Source of the DNA: Furfurilactobacillus milii
GTDB lineage: Bacteria > Bacillota > Bacilli > Lactobacillales > Lactobacillaceae
DNA length: 64,000 nt
Reading direction: 5' to 3'
NCBI RefSeq assembly: GCF_009864005.1
Contig: NZ_WEZQ01000006.1
Span: 1-64,000, forward strand
The translations under genes and the position numbers were made by a program. Under the pieces are notes generated by a model. The model was not told where the DNA came from, did no database searches, and saw only the letters and a list, made by a program, of their open reading frames with translations. This document shows positions 26,100 to 34,670 of this stretch, piece by piece (the first letter of the stretch is position 1; the number at the start of each line of letters is the position of its first letter).

Positions 26100-27128
26100 C
26101 TATTCTTTTTCTAAGATCAAATCAACCAGATCATTAACATCAATGTCGCCAATATTCTGTTTGTAATTACCGGCATTGAGTCCTTCTGTTAGACCATCCT
26201 TGGTGTAAGCAACACCAAGCATTGCCTTATCAACAATTGCTGGATCACCGCCATTGATAAAATCACCATATGTTTTAAAATCGGCAATTTTATTATCTTT
26301 AAGCGTAAAGTTAAACGCCACGGTGCCAATCTGAAAATGTTTGGAGCGATATTCATCAAAACCTGGATTCTCACCATAGTTCCAAGCATCGGTGTCGTAC
26401 TTACCAGCTAGCCGTTTGTCGATGATCTTCCAGTCATGGTCATTCAAGTGATAAGTTTCGATTTTACTTACGTCGTCAACATGGAACAATCGCTTTAATA
26501 GCTCAGCTCGAAATGCTTCAATATCTAGGTTTTGGAACTCAGGCTTCAAGTACGGCATGATGTTGGTCACCCGACTATCAACCGATTTAACACCCTTTGA
26601 TGCCAACTTGTCAGCTTCTGGTGTCAGTACGTCGCTCGCCGCTGTCAAATCTAAGTTGTACATCAATGTCCCACCGGCAGCGTATGAATCGCCAACTTTA
26701 AACATCGTCATGCCAGAGAACTTTTTCCCATCGATAACCATATCATTACGACCACGCAGTTGTGCATCCGTTGCTCCCATATCATGAAGAGCATCCAGAA
26801 TTGGGTTGGCAAATGCATCGAAATGACCAAACTTACTCGTGTCACCGATAACAATGTTTTCAAAAATAATGTTACCAAAATCATGGTATACCGCTCCGCC
26901 ACCAGAAGTGCGGCGCACTAGCTTAATATTTTTCTTTTTCAAATATGGCAGATCAACTTCTGCATAGGCGTTTTGATGAACCCCAACAATAACGGACGGC
27001 TGATTTACATACACGATAAGACCGTGCCCTGGCAGACGCAGATCGTTTACTAAATAATTGTCTAACGACTGATTAACAATCGGGTCATACACCGGTTTGC
27101 CATTGCGACTAACATCAATTAAAAACAT
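26100..27128 (-). CDS. lplA: Lipoate-protein ligase
   Basis: 342 aa, LplA-type: an N-terminal catalytic domain with the lipoyl-AMP loop RRTSGGGAVYHDFGN (residues about 72-86) and the conserved Lys of DGKKFSGMTMF, and a C-terminal accessory domain (about 250-342). It attaches lipoate to E2 or GcvH subunits of 2-oxoacid dehydrogenases. GGGAGG precedes the ATG. No dehydrogenase complex gene is nearby. Confidence 0.92.
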   Translation of the reverse strand: MFLIDVSRNGKPVYDPIVNQSLDNYLVNDLRLPGHGLIVYVNQPSVIVGVHQNAYAEVDLPYLKKKNIKLVRRTSGGGAVYHDFGNIIFENIVIGDTSKFGHFDAFANPILDALHDMGATDAQLRGRNDMVIDGKKFSGMTMFKVGDSYAAGGTLMYNLDLTAASDVLTPEADKLASKGVKSVDSRVTNIMPYLKPEFQNLDIEAFRAELLKRLFHVDDVSKIETYHLNDHDWKIIDKRLAGKYDTDAWNYGENPGFDEYRSKHFQIGTVAFNFTLKDNKIADFKTYGDFINGGDPAIVDKAMLGVAYTKDGLTEGLNAGNYKQNIGDIDVNDLVDLILEKE

Positions 27129-27379
27129 GCTTTATCCTCCCTTGGCTTCACAACGTGACTAGATTGGTTCTATTGTAAGCCTTTTCAATTCGGATAAAAT
27201 ACTTCTGTAGAAAATAATGATGTGCACTTCCGTTGCGGTCCCCACTACCTGCATTTACAGTTCATTTATTGATTTGACTAAGTAAACTGTCGAATAGCAA
27301 CGCGTTTGAATCAACAGACAACAAAGCAAATTGAAGCAAAGTGAAGCAAAGTGAATAACGCTTATATGAGCGAGAGGGC

Positions 27380-27547
27380 GCCAACATTGATACCAAGCCG
27401 TGAAGGTAACGTTAATTCGGTGGTTTATCCGAATTTAGGTTACGGGCGGGCGCCAAGACTCGCGGGCCTCACGAGGCTTGGCGGCGAGGTGAAAGACCGT
27501 GAACTTCGGGCTTGAACCGGTCCCACGGCGAGCGTGTCAATGTTGGC
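27380..27547 (+). repeat. Structured intergenic element, subtype A (copy A5)
   Basis: GCCAACATTGATAC pairs with GTGTCAATGTTGGC; hairpin GGTAACGTTAATTCGG/CCGAATTTAGGTTAC; core CTTGAACCGGTCCCACGG. Almost the same as A4 over 168 bp, so a recent copying or gene-conversion event is likely. It lies between lplA and a convergent small gene. Confidence 0.87.
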
Positions 27548-27570
27548 AACCGGAAGCGGAAGTGCAATGC

Positions 27571-27885
27571 CTACAACCCGTCAGTAATATTGTTTGAGGA
27601 ACGTAATTGCTCAACGAGGTCATCACTGATACGCTCGCTGGTGAACCGTTGCATCGGCGTCCACTGGTGACGTTCTTTGAATGGCACTGGATAAGCCGCA
27701 ATAATGGCCACCATCAAGTTGTTTTCAGTTAGAAACAGTTGTCCCAAATGATCGAACTTTCCCTTCGTATGTTTGCCAACCCGCCATTCATGTGGTTTGC
27801 CATCACCGCTCACAACATATTTACCACTATCATCAGTCGTCATCGGAATGCCGACAAATCGTGTCACTTCGTACTTACCCTTCAT
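27571..27885 (-). CDS. Hypothetical protein
   Basis: 104 aa, soluble, no domain recognised. It has a beta-rich look (KYEVTRFVGIP, KYVVSGDGKPHEWRVG, LMVAIIAAYPVPF). GGAGG precedes the ATG at good spacing, which supports a real gene. Function unknown. Confidence 0.72.
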   Translation of the reverse strand: MKGKYEVTRFVGIPMTTDDSGKYVVSGDGKPHEWRVGKHTKGKFDHLGQLFLTENNLMVAIIAAYPVPFKERHQWTPMQRFTSERISDDLVEQLRSSNNITDGL

Positions 27886-28019
27886 TTGTTAATCCTCCAA
27901 ATTATCTATTTTGATGTTACCACATCGTTTTCAAAAAAAGTTTCAATTAATTGGTTCACATTGGTCAAAAAGGACTACCATAGATGGTGATCATAAAAGA
28001 AAGGGAGGCTGATTTCAAC

Positions 28020-28238
28020 ATGGCACAAGCAGTTGAAATGACAAAGTTACTAGATCAACCAATGAACGAAGTGTTTGACTGGAGCGACAGCACCCTACCG
28101 ATTCGCGACGCAGTATGGAACCACTACATGGACGAGGATACGCACGACACCAACAAAACGGCCGACGAAGTAGCACCTTACATGTCCATGAAGGACGACG
28201 AACTTAAGGCAGCGGTTGAAAAGTTGTTAAAGAAGTAG
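28020..28238 (+). CDS. Small acidic hypothetical protein
   Basis: 72 aa from the ATG at 28020 (GGGAGG 11 nt upstream); the frame is open from 27984. No cysteine, two Trp, acidic. No family recognised. Monocistronic, convergent with the CDF gene and sharing its terminator. Confidence 0.7.
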   Translation: MAQAVEMTKLLDQPMNEVFDWSDSTLPIRDAVWNHYMDEDTHDTNKTADEVAPYMSMKDDELKAAVEKLLKK

Positions 28239-28269
28239 TCGCGAGCGACAATTAAACATTCCATTAATA

Positions 28270-28312
28270 AATACCAGTCAGACGAATTTATCGTTCATCC
28301 GACTGGTATTTT
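28270..28312 (-). terminator. Bidirectional terminator
   Basis: AATACCAGTC pairs with GACTGGTATT, TTTT follows. Confidence 0.8.
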
Positions 28313-28322
28313 GTTTGTCTAC

Positions 28323-29342
28323 CTAATGCTTCTTGTGTTTGCGAATAGTTGCAGGGTCGGGCACAGTGGCCACGTCAGTATCAGTAATGCCATACCGATG
28401 ACGCATCAAACGTTCAATGCGCTCGCTCAAACCATAGCTGTCCAAAATATTCATCTCTGCATCTACATAGATCATGACGTCTAATGTCACAAGATTACCG
28501 TTGTAGTGAGCTTTTAATTCACCCACGCCGCGCACACCGTCCACATCTTCAATCGCGTCACGGTATGTGGCCTCCATTCGTGGGTCAAAGTAATCTGCTA
28601 AATTAAGGCTACTATCCAAGAAAATCTTCAACCCTGCAAATAAAATAAACAGACCAACCACAATACTAGCCGCACCATCCAGCCATGATAGATTAAACAA
28701 CAATGCTCCAGCAATTGATACAAACGTCCCGATGCTGGTGAACGCATCGCTTAAACTATCTTGCGCGGAAGCTGTTAATGCGGCGTTCTTTAACTTTCTG
28801 CCAGCCTGCCGGTTCAGATACCACACAATCAGCATGATGACACTGGCAATAGCTGCCCCAATCAATGCCACCGGTTGAGGAACAACCCGCGTATCCGGAT
28901 TAATAAGTCCACGAATACCGCTGTAGATAACCTGCAGAGAAATACCAATCATAATGATACCGGTAACAAGCGTAAAAATCGTTTCAGCACGGAACCGAGT
29001 GAATCTAACTCGCTGCATCGTTCCCATCGTTTGTCGCTGATTGGTCATACTAATGCCGCGATCAAACGCATCATCGTCTGTATCCCGAGCGATATGTATG
29101 CCCAGCATCAGCAGCAGACTCGACACGATTCCTGATAAATTGTTAAATGCGTCAGCTCGTAATGTTTGTGATTGGCTCATTTCTGCCAATGCGTACTCAA
29201 TAACTGAAATCGATAAATAAGCTACCAAATTCAGACTCAAATGTCGCATGGCCCCGCCAAGTTTGCTAATTTCAGCGGCTTGCGTTTGCAGCCAATTATT
29301 TTGTTCTCGTTCTAAATGTCGTCCAATATGATTCTTGATAAT
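28323..29342 (-). CDS. Cation diffusion facilitator transporter, probable ATT start
   Basis: CDF exporter (zinc, manganese or similar divalent metal against protons). Six membrane segments; the metal-site helices hold RADAFNNLSG (helix II) and SAQDSLSDAFTSIG (helix V), and the C-terminal cytosolic ferredoxin-like domain lies at about residues 240-330. The first in-frame ATG (29249) would cut away an open N-terminal helix (IIKNHIGRHLEREQNNWLQ) that related proteins carry. Upstream to the next stop there is no ATG, GTG or TTG, but ATT at 29342 has GGAGTG 5 nt before it. I infer an ATT start, giving 339 aa. A small assembly error is the alternative. Confidence 0.8.
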   Translation of the reverse strand: MIKNHIGRHLEREQNNWLQTQAAEISKLGGAMRHLSLNLVAYLSISVIEYALAEMSQSQTLRADAFNNLSGIVSSLLLMLGIHIARDTDDDAFDRGISMTNQRQTMGTMQRVRFTRFRAETIFTLVTGIIMIGISLQVIYSGIRGLINPDTRVVPQPVALIGAAIASVIMLIVWYLNRQAGRKLKNAALTASAQDSLSDAFTSIGTFVSIAGALLFNLSWLDGAASIVVGLFILFAGLKIFLDSSLNLADYFDPRMEATYRDAIEDVDGVRGVGELKAHYNGNLVTLDVMIYVDAEMNILDSYGLSERIERLMRHRYGITDTDVATVPDPATIRKHKKH

Positions 29343-29558
29343 TGTCGCACTCCATTTTTGTTTTCGCCATCCAGCTTAGCGACTTTAAGATTACGAAACA
29401 AGTAAAGTGAGTTGGCAGCCAATTCAAATAATCTGCCGATTAAGATTGCCACTTTCGTGCACAAAATTATGCAAACTTTCAGTGAAACGACTACAATAAT
29501 AATTGTAATTGAGATTTGTGTTATGAATTTTCATAACCGTTGAAAGAGGTGAACATAC

Positions 29559-29669
29559 ATGGCAGAAGAATTCCCAGAAGGCCAAGAAGCCAAAGAAGAA
29601 CGTCGTACCATCAATGTTGATGGTGTTGAAGTCACCCTGTTCGTTCGTGACGATAAGTTCAGCAAGTAA
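29559..29669 (+). CDS. 36-residue acidic small protein
   Basis: Open frame of 37 codons beginning Met-Ala-Glu-Glu-Phe-Pro, with AGAGGTG 6 nt upstream and a strong terminator just after it. The second half (TINVDGVEVTLFVRDD) looks like a beta hairpin. Clean expression signals suggest a real small protein of unknown function. Confidence 0.65.
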   Translation: MAEEFPEGQEAKEERRTINVDGVEVTLFVRDDKFSK

Positions 29670-29684
29670 TGTTTGTTTACACTA

Positions 29685-29735
29685 AATACGTCCACCGAAT
29701 GCCGTTTTCAAACGACGCCGGTGGACGTATTTTTT
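29685..29735 (+). terminator. Terminator of the 36-aa gene
   Basis: AAATACGTCCACCG pairs with CGGTGGACGTATT, then TTTT. Confidence 0.87.
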
Positions 29736-29766
29736 ACTTTTATTTTGAAGATTAACGAGCGTTCCG

Positions 29767-29932
29767 CTAGGCAGAGGCTCCGTTTCATGGGACCGGTCTC
29801 ATCCCGAAGGACACTGTCTTCTTCCTCGACTTGAGGCCATCAAAAGCCGATGTCCTCAAGCCCGTCCCGCAATGCTCAATGACCAAAACCTTGTCACCAA
29901 GTATTGCTTTACGAAACTGCACCTCTGTCTGG
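29767..29932 (-). repeat. Structured intergenic element, subtype B (copy B4)
   Basis: Outer stem CTAGGCAGAGG...GTTTC with GAAAC...CCTCTGTCTGG, core minus-strand GAGACCGGTCCCATG. It lies between the 36-aa gene and a convergent acetyltransferase. Confidence 0.72.
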
Positions 29933-29992
29933 CTACACTAACATTAGCTGTTGATATAGTTTGCACACATCATCCACAGTGATGTCGCTTAA

Positions 29993-30868
29993 TTAGTCAT
30001 TTATTTTTGCCTGAACACTAACACTTTCAAGTGTCCGCTCTGCTTTAAAGTGGAGACCCGTATAAAAGTCTCCGGCAGCCTGCTTCCTGAGCGGCCAATT
30101 TAAGTGAACTTTCTTTTGGTCGAGATTTTGAAGGCACATCGTTTTGACTAATGAACGAGCGATTCCCTGATGACGATAGTGGTCATCCACAATAATATAG
30201 TTAAGGAATAGATCTTCACCATCACGCGCATACAGGTTAAATCCAACAATTTGTTGATTAGAAAAACAACAAATCATCGTCGATTGATCATAGTCAGCCA
30301 AAATTGTGTCAAACGCAGCTGAGCCACCAGGAAAATTGGCATTGAATAGTTTGAGACAGCCAGACTTCACTGTATCTGTTAATACTGCGTCATGGCTAAG
30401 CTGATACGTTTGCATTTCTACGTGACAAGTGTCGCCTGTAGCTAATTGACTAAGTCGAGTGACGTCCGCAATCAAGCGTCTGTGACCAGTAGTTTTAAGT
30501 GAACGATTTTTTCGACTGAGCTTTGCAAAATATTGAGTCAAATTCGTACCGAAAAAATGAATTTCTGACGATTCTCTTTCATACAGGTAGCACACCAGCA
30601 TCTGTCTGCTTTTAAAGTCATTTCCAAACGGACCCCATGTCTCGGCAATCCAGCGGCTATTTTCCTGATATCGTTCAACTAGCAAAATCCCAGTTAACTT
30701 GTCTTCGTCGATGCTACAAAGAAAGTAGTGATCATCCATTTCAGAAATATCCTGAATCATTTCATCGACATTATCTGACACAAAACCACAAAAAGTAGGC
30801 TCGTGATTATGGTCAATTAAATAAGTCATCCATGTATTTGATGCCGTTTCAAATCGTTTGATCACCAT
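29993..30868 (-). CDS. GNAT-family acetyltransferase with extra N-terminal half
   Basis: 291 aa. The recognisable GNAT domain is in the C-terminal half (about 155-285): LFLNYIIVDDHYRHQGIARSLV is the acetyl-CoA motif. The N-terminal 150 residues may be a degenerate second GNAT fold (DEMDDHYFLCSIDEDKLTGIL). Substrate unknown. It follows the MFS gene by 17 nt, so the two are probably one transcript. Confidence 0.8.
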   Translation of the reverse strand: MVIKRFETASNTWMTYLIDHNHEPTFCGFVSDNVDEMIQDISEMDDHYFLCSIDEDKLTGILLVERYQENSRWIAETWGPFGNDFKSRQMLVCYLYERESSEIHFFGTNLTQYFAKLSRKNRSLKTTGHRRLIADVTRLSQLATGDTCHVEMQTYQLSHDAVLTDTVKSGCLKLFNANFPGGSAAFDTILADYDQSTMICCFSNQQIVGFNLYARDGEDLFLNYIIVDDHYRHQGIARSLVKTMCLQNLDQKKVHLNWPLRKQAAGDFYTGLHFKAERTLESVSVQAKIND

Positions 30869-30885
30869 AAGAACTCCATTAAGAT

Positions 30886-32052
30886 TTATTTGCCATTCGG
30901 TTGTTTGTCGACGGCCAGTATCAGCAGTCCCGCACCAACAATATCAGCGGCACATAGCCACAGGAACATGGCAGGATATGACGTGGCTTCAATGATTAAG
31001 CTACCTAGTAAAGGTCCGACAGCCCGACCAAAACCGCCTGCCAGACTACTGATGGACTGAATGGTACCCCGGTTGTCTGGCGTCGCAAATTCATTCAACC
31101 AAGCCGGAATCGTTGGCATTACGATCATTTCACCAAACGTCAGCAACAACATCCCCATCACAAAATTAATATAGCGTGGCTGGTGAATAATCATTAAAAA
31201 GGAACAGGCAAATACTACCGTACCAAAAATCACTTGGTACTTTTTGCGCGGAAAGATACGTGGCAGTATCCGGTTGCCAAACGGCTGAATCAGTACAAGT
31301 ATAACAGCATTTAGCGTGAATAAAGCACTATACTCAGCCACAGTGGCTCCATGACTAGTCATGTATGTGGATAAATTAGTGTTCCACTGTGAGTATCCAA
31401 TCCAGATCACAAAGAAAGCGAACGCAATCAAAACAATTGAACGAAGCGCACCATCGATTGGTTTGGAAACAACATTATTCGTCGATTCTTTAACTACTTG
31501 AGCGTTCCCGTCCTCCAGTTTGAAAATGTCAATGAGGACAGCTAGACCAAACAAGATGCCTGGTACCAGAAATGTGAGGTGAATACTGATGGCAAACAAG
31601 ACGCCGGCACTCAGAGAACCAACCGCCATCCCCACGTTTGCCGCGAGAAACGAATAGTTGAACATCAAAGGTTCATCAGCCTGCAGGATTGCAACCAGAC
31701 CATTGAAGGACGCAAACGCCGTCCCTATGCCTAGCCCATAAAACACCAAAACAATCGGATACAATGGCCAAGTTGGCGACAGTCCAATAATTAATAACGA
31801 CAATGACGCGACCGTTTGGCCAACAATGACTGGACCTTTATGACTCCATCGATCAAACAACCGTCCACCAATGACGTTGCCGACCATCGACGCACCTGAG
31901 AAAAATAATAACGTCGTGCCAGCTACCGACAGCGGCTTTCCCAGAACAGTGTGAATATAGATTGTGGTAATTGGCATCACTAGTCCAATCCCCATGTTGA
32001 TTAACATGCTGATGAGTAACACCCACTTGTGCTTTAACACATGACAAAACAT
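30886..32052 (-). CDS. MFS drug-type efflux transporter
   Basis: 388 aa, twelve membrane segments, with the MFS motif GGRLFDRWSHKGPVIVGQ in the loop after helix 2 and GRAVGPLLGS in the second half. Likely proton-driven export of a toxic compound. The start is uncertain: GGAAGG touches the ATG at 32052, so GTG at 32040 is possible. The linked acetyltransferase may act on the same compound. Confidence 0.85.
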   Translation of the reverse strand: MFCHVLKHKWVLLISMLINMGIGLVMPITTIYIHTVLGKPLSVAGTTLLFFSGASMVGNVIGGRLFDRWSHKGPVIVGQTVASLSLLIIGLSPTWPLYPIVLVFYGLGIGTAFASFNGLVAILQADEPLMFNYSFLAANVGMAVGSLSAGVLFAISIHLTFLVPGILFGLAVLIDIFKLEDGNAQVVKESTNNVVSKPIDGALRSIVLIAFAFFVIWIGYSQWNTNLSTYMTSHGATVAEYSALFTLNAVILVLIQPFGNRILPRIFPRKKYQVIFGTVVFACSFLMIIHQPRYINFVMGMLLLTFGEMIVMPTIPAWLNEFATPDNRGTIQSISSLAGGFGRAVGPLLGSLIIEATSYPAMFLWLCAADIVGAGLLILAVDKQPNGK

Positions 32053-32271
32053 CCTTCCGCAAGAACAGCGTTTGTCAAACGCCTTCCATGAATCCGGTTA
32101 AACCGGTTGCTACCTATTATGGCAAAACAATAAACATTTACAATGACAAATTCTCATATCGTTGGTATACCAATGTTTTGAAATGACGCTCAAAACAATT
32201 TAAAAGAATTTCTTAAGTTGGCGAGTCTTTCTTTTGTAAGCGGTTACGTTTCGTGTTACTATACTTGTGAG

Positions 32272-32965
32272 GAAAGGAATTACCTCCTCAATCGACGCCT
32301 TCTCATAGAAACTGTGCCGGGCTGGTTCTTGGAACCACGGTTGACAGTTTGATTGCTACCCCGGCATTTTCAGCCGGTAGTCCGCAGGCCACGTAAAGTT
32401 ACGATGTTGAAAGACATCTATCGCGCATTGATGACGCAATTAGCCATCCGCGCCAAAAGTTGGTGACTAGTAGGTTATGGTAGCTACCCGAATTAAAGCT
32501 CCAACAAGTTTTGTTTCATCTGTTTCAAAAGTTCTATACCAAAGTTTCAAGTTGAGCATGTGATGTTGGTTGTTTTTCAACTCTCTAAGCAGGCGATACC
32601 AATGACCAAGTTTGTATAAAAGAAACCCGATGCTTTGAGTTTCTGCGTTTCCCGTACCAAAACCGTAAAGGATTCACTTGGGAGGTGTATGGCCGATACA
32701 GAGTCATATGTGTTCCACGCGTGATACCGATACCGCCGTTTGCCTGTCGATCAAATGGTGATGAGCGGCCAGTGGTAATGTTGATTACTGCTCCGCCCAC
32801 ATTAGCAGACAGTTTACAAGTGGGCAGGTAGGTCAGGACACGGCGTTACGTAAATTAAATATTGAGGTGTTAGCTCATTCCGAATTGTAAAACGAATGTC
32901 ACGCCGATTGAGGATCTTTCCTTGATGTAACAGGTTCCGGGTAGAGAAGGCTCGGAGCCTTTTTT
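32272..32965 (+). ncRNA. Candidate large structured noncoding RNA (about 0.7 kb)
   Basis: -10 box TATACT at 32260-32265 (a weak TTGTAA is 20 bp upstream). TCCTCAATCGACG at 32285-32297 pairs with CGCCGATTGAGGA at 32902-32914 (12 of 13), and GGAAAG at 32271-32276 with CTTTCC at 32916-32921, so both ends close on each other. Inside are hairpins AAACTGT/ACAGTTT (32309-32350), CTACCCCGGC/GCCGGTAG (32356-32380), GATGT/ACATC (32403-32418) and AGTGGTAAT/ATTACTGCT (near 32775-32795). A terminator (AAGGCT-CGG-AGCCTT plus T6) ends it. No continuous reading frame with a ribosome binding site covers it. Size and architecture recall ROOL or GOLLD RNAs of Firmicutes; this is not verified. Confidence 0.7.
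32947..32965 (+). terminator. Terminator of the large RNA
   Basis: AAGGCT-CGG-AGCCTT stem with a T6 tail, 33 nt after the closing stem of the RNA. Confidence 0.75.
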
Positions 32966-33200
32966 GTGTTGCAAAAGACTTGGTGTCTGTCTCAGTTGCC
33001 ATCGTGAACATCAAAAGTGTAGAGTCAAGTAAGACCATAGCATAATCGTGTTCGCGATTAACGACGTGAGGAATATCGTACTCTAAATTCTGATAAAGCT
33101 GCTTAAACGTAATGGCGCCCCATTCCCCAGTCTAGGAATAGGACGCCATTATGTTTAATGCTTGTTAGCAAACACCGAGAAAATATCCTAACACTGTAGT
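32966..33200. other. Noncoding remainder of the 32-33 kb desert
   Basis: No gene supported. A minus-strand frame is open across 32814-33038 but has no ribosome binding site and runs into the RNA. A hairpin at about 33110-33155 (AATGGCG...CGCCATT) could be a weak bidirectional terminator for the kinase gene. Confidence 0.5.
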
Positions 33201-34553
33201 CTACTTTGTTTGTGCTCTTGGCACATGAATCGTCGTTGTAAATTGCTGACCATCAATTGTTTGTTCAACCTTGATTCCTTGACGGGCCAAACGTCGAATA
33301 TTGCTCATACCAATTCCCATGTGTCCTTTTTTAGAAGTGACACCCATTTGTGACGCATGACTCAAATCAATTTTTGCATTTTTTGGAATCGTGTTTGTCA
33401 CTTGAAACACGTTGCATGCATCGGTTGGCGTCGCACTCAGCTTGACGAGCTGATCACTGTCCGCAGCGGCATCAAGTGCGTTATCTAAAACATTTCCAAA
33501 GATTCGTACTAAGTCCACAGAACGCTCTTCACGTAATTTGATTTCTTCATTGATGCGAACCTCAAACTTAATGTGTCGCTTTTCGGCTTCCAGTAACTTT
33601 GAATAAACCAGCCCTTTTACGTAACCACTACTCAAATACCGTAGCCGTTCAATATCCCCATTACTCATACTGGCAATACGTTGGTCATTATCATGCGTCA
33701 CCTGAGCAAAATACTGTTGCAATTCCTTATCGTTTGAACGCCGAACGAAATAGCTGAGACCTAACAAGATATTTTGGTAGTCATGTGATACGCGGTGCAT
33801 CTCTTCATTCATTCGACTAACTGAAGCATCATAGCCCCGCAAGTTTTCCAGCAACTGTTCACTGCGCGTTTGCTCAGAACGTGATAACACAAGATAATAA
33901 TAAAAGCCGCCTAGCAGCATTCCCAAAATCATCGTCAGGTCTGTCAATAATTGCAATTTCTGTTGCAATGCTGCGGATAGTGAAACGAAATAAACAACAA
34001 AGTAGATGGCGACCAATGTGTAGTCTGAACCATCAGGTTGTAATGCAATCAGTCGTCTAAGTAGAAGATAACGGTTACTAAACCGACCTGCCCAAAGGCC
34101 AAGAATTATAAACACAATAAAGCCAATCGCAACAGCAATTAATTGGTTTAATTCCATCGACAGATTAAAATTAGATTTAAAAATGGACCGTGTATAAATT
34201 GTCAGCGTAGGGGTCAAAAAGAATTGAATCAACAATCCCGATACTCCTCCAACAAACCGCCGAAATGAATCAAAAATCACCAACAATGGAACCACCGTCA
34301 CCCACTTTATCTTAGTGGTCCAGGCCAACATCAAGCTGTTGATTAGGAAAAATGGCAAAATGCTTGAAAATCCATGCGGCCAATTTGGCGCCCATGCCAT
34401 GATGCCAATCCCGACCGCTTCAGCAACTAAGGTCAGTCCAAACCACGTCCATACCTGACGCTTAGTGATCGTTTCGCGCATTGCCAAACTGAAAAATAGC
34501 CAGGTTAGTAATGCACTTTGACTCGTAATTAAAAAAACAATGGTGTTAAGCAC
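33201..34553 (-). CDS. AgrC-like sensor histidine kinase, orphan
   Basis: 450 aa. Six or seven N-terminal membrane segments (residues 1-230), a coiled linker, a phospho-acceptor box MHRVSHDYQNIL, and a GHKL ATPase domain (IFGNVLDNALDAA as N box, KKGHMGIGMSNIRRLA as G box). This layout is typical of kinases sensing cyclic or linear peptides (AgrC, PlnB, BlpH types). GTG start 8 nt after GAGAGG. No LytTR response regulator, AgrB or peptide gene is adjacent on either side. Confidence 0.87.
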   Translation of the reverse strand: MLNTIVFLITSQSALLTWLFFSLAMRETITKRQVWTWFGLTLVAEAVGIGIMAWAPNWPHGFSSILPFFLINSLMLAWTTKIKWVTVVPLLVIFDSFRRFVGGVSGLLIQFFLTPTLTIYTRSIFKSNFNLSMELNQLIAVAIGFIVFIILGLWAGRFSNRYLLLRRLIALQPDGSDYTLVAIYFVVYFVSLSAALQQKLQLLTDLTMILGMLLGGFYYYLVLSRSEQTRSEQLLENLRGYDASVSRMNEEMHRVSHDYQNILLGLSYFVRRSNDKELQQYFAQVTHDNDQRIASMSNGDIERLRYLSSGYVKGLVYSKLLEAEKRHIKFEVRINEEIKLREERSVDLVRIFGNVLDNALDAAADSDQLVKLSATPTDACNVFQVTNTIPKNAKIDLSHASQMGVTSKKGHMGIGMSNIRRLARQGIKVEQTIDGQQFTTTIHVPRAQTK

Positions 34554-34670
34554 ATCCTCATCCTCTCACTCATAAACTTCTAGTTTAATCATATACTTCT
34601 TTATTAGATTCAACTGTTCATTTAAAAGCCAAAAATGCGCAAAATGCGTACTATAAGAAAGTGTGATCCG

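Noticed and set aside
6222-29932. A/B elements as insertion sequences or CRISPR repeats
   Set aside because: No transposase, no regular spacing with unique spacers, and no clear target-site duplication; the stems vary by compensation.
32272-32965. tmRNA, RNase P RNA, SRP RNA or 6S RNA
   Set aside because: The tag-coding region, the GAGGAAAGUCC core of RNase P, the SRP loop and the single long 6S hairpin are all absent.
32500-33100. Protein-like stretches on the minus strand, for example LKLWYRTFETDETKLVGAL
   Set aside because: Three frames are open over parts of this stretch, none has a start with a ribosome binding site, and the sequence pairs with itself as an RNA. I could not support a pseudogene.
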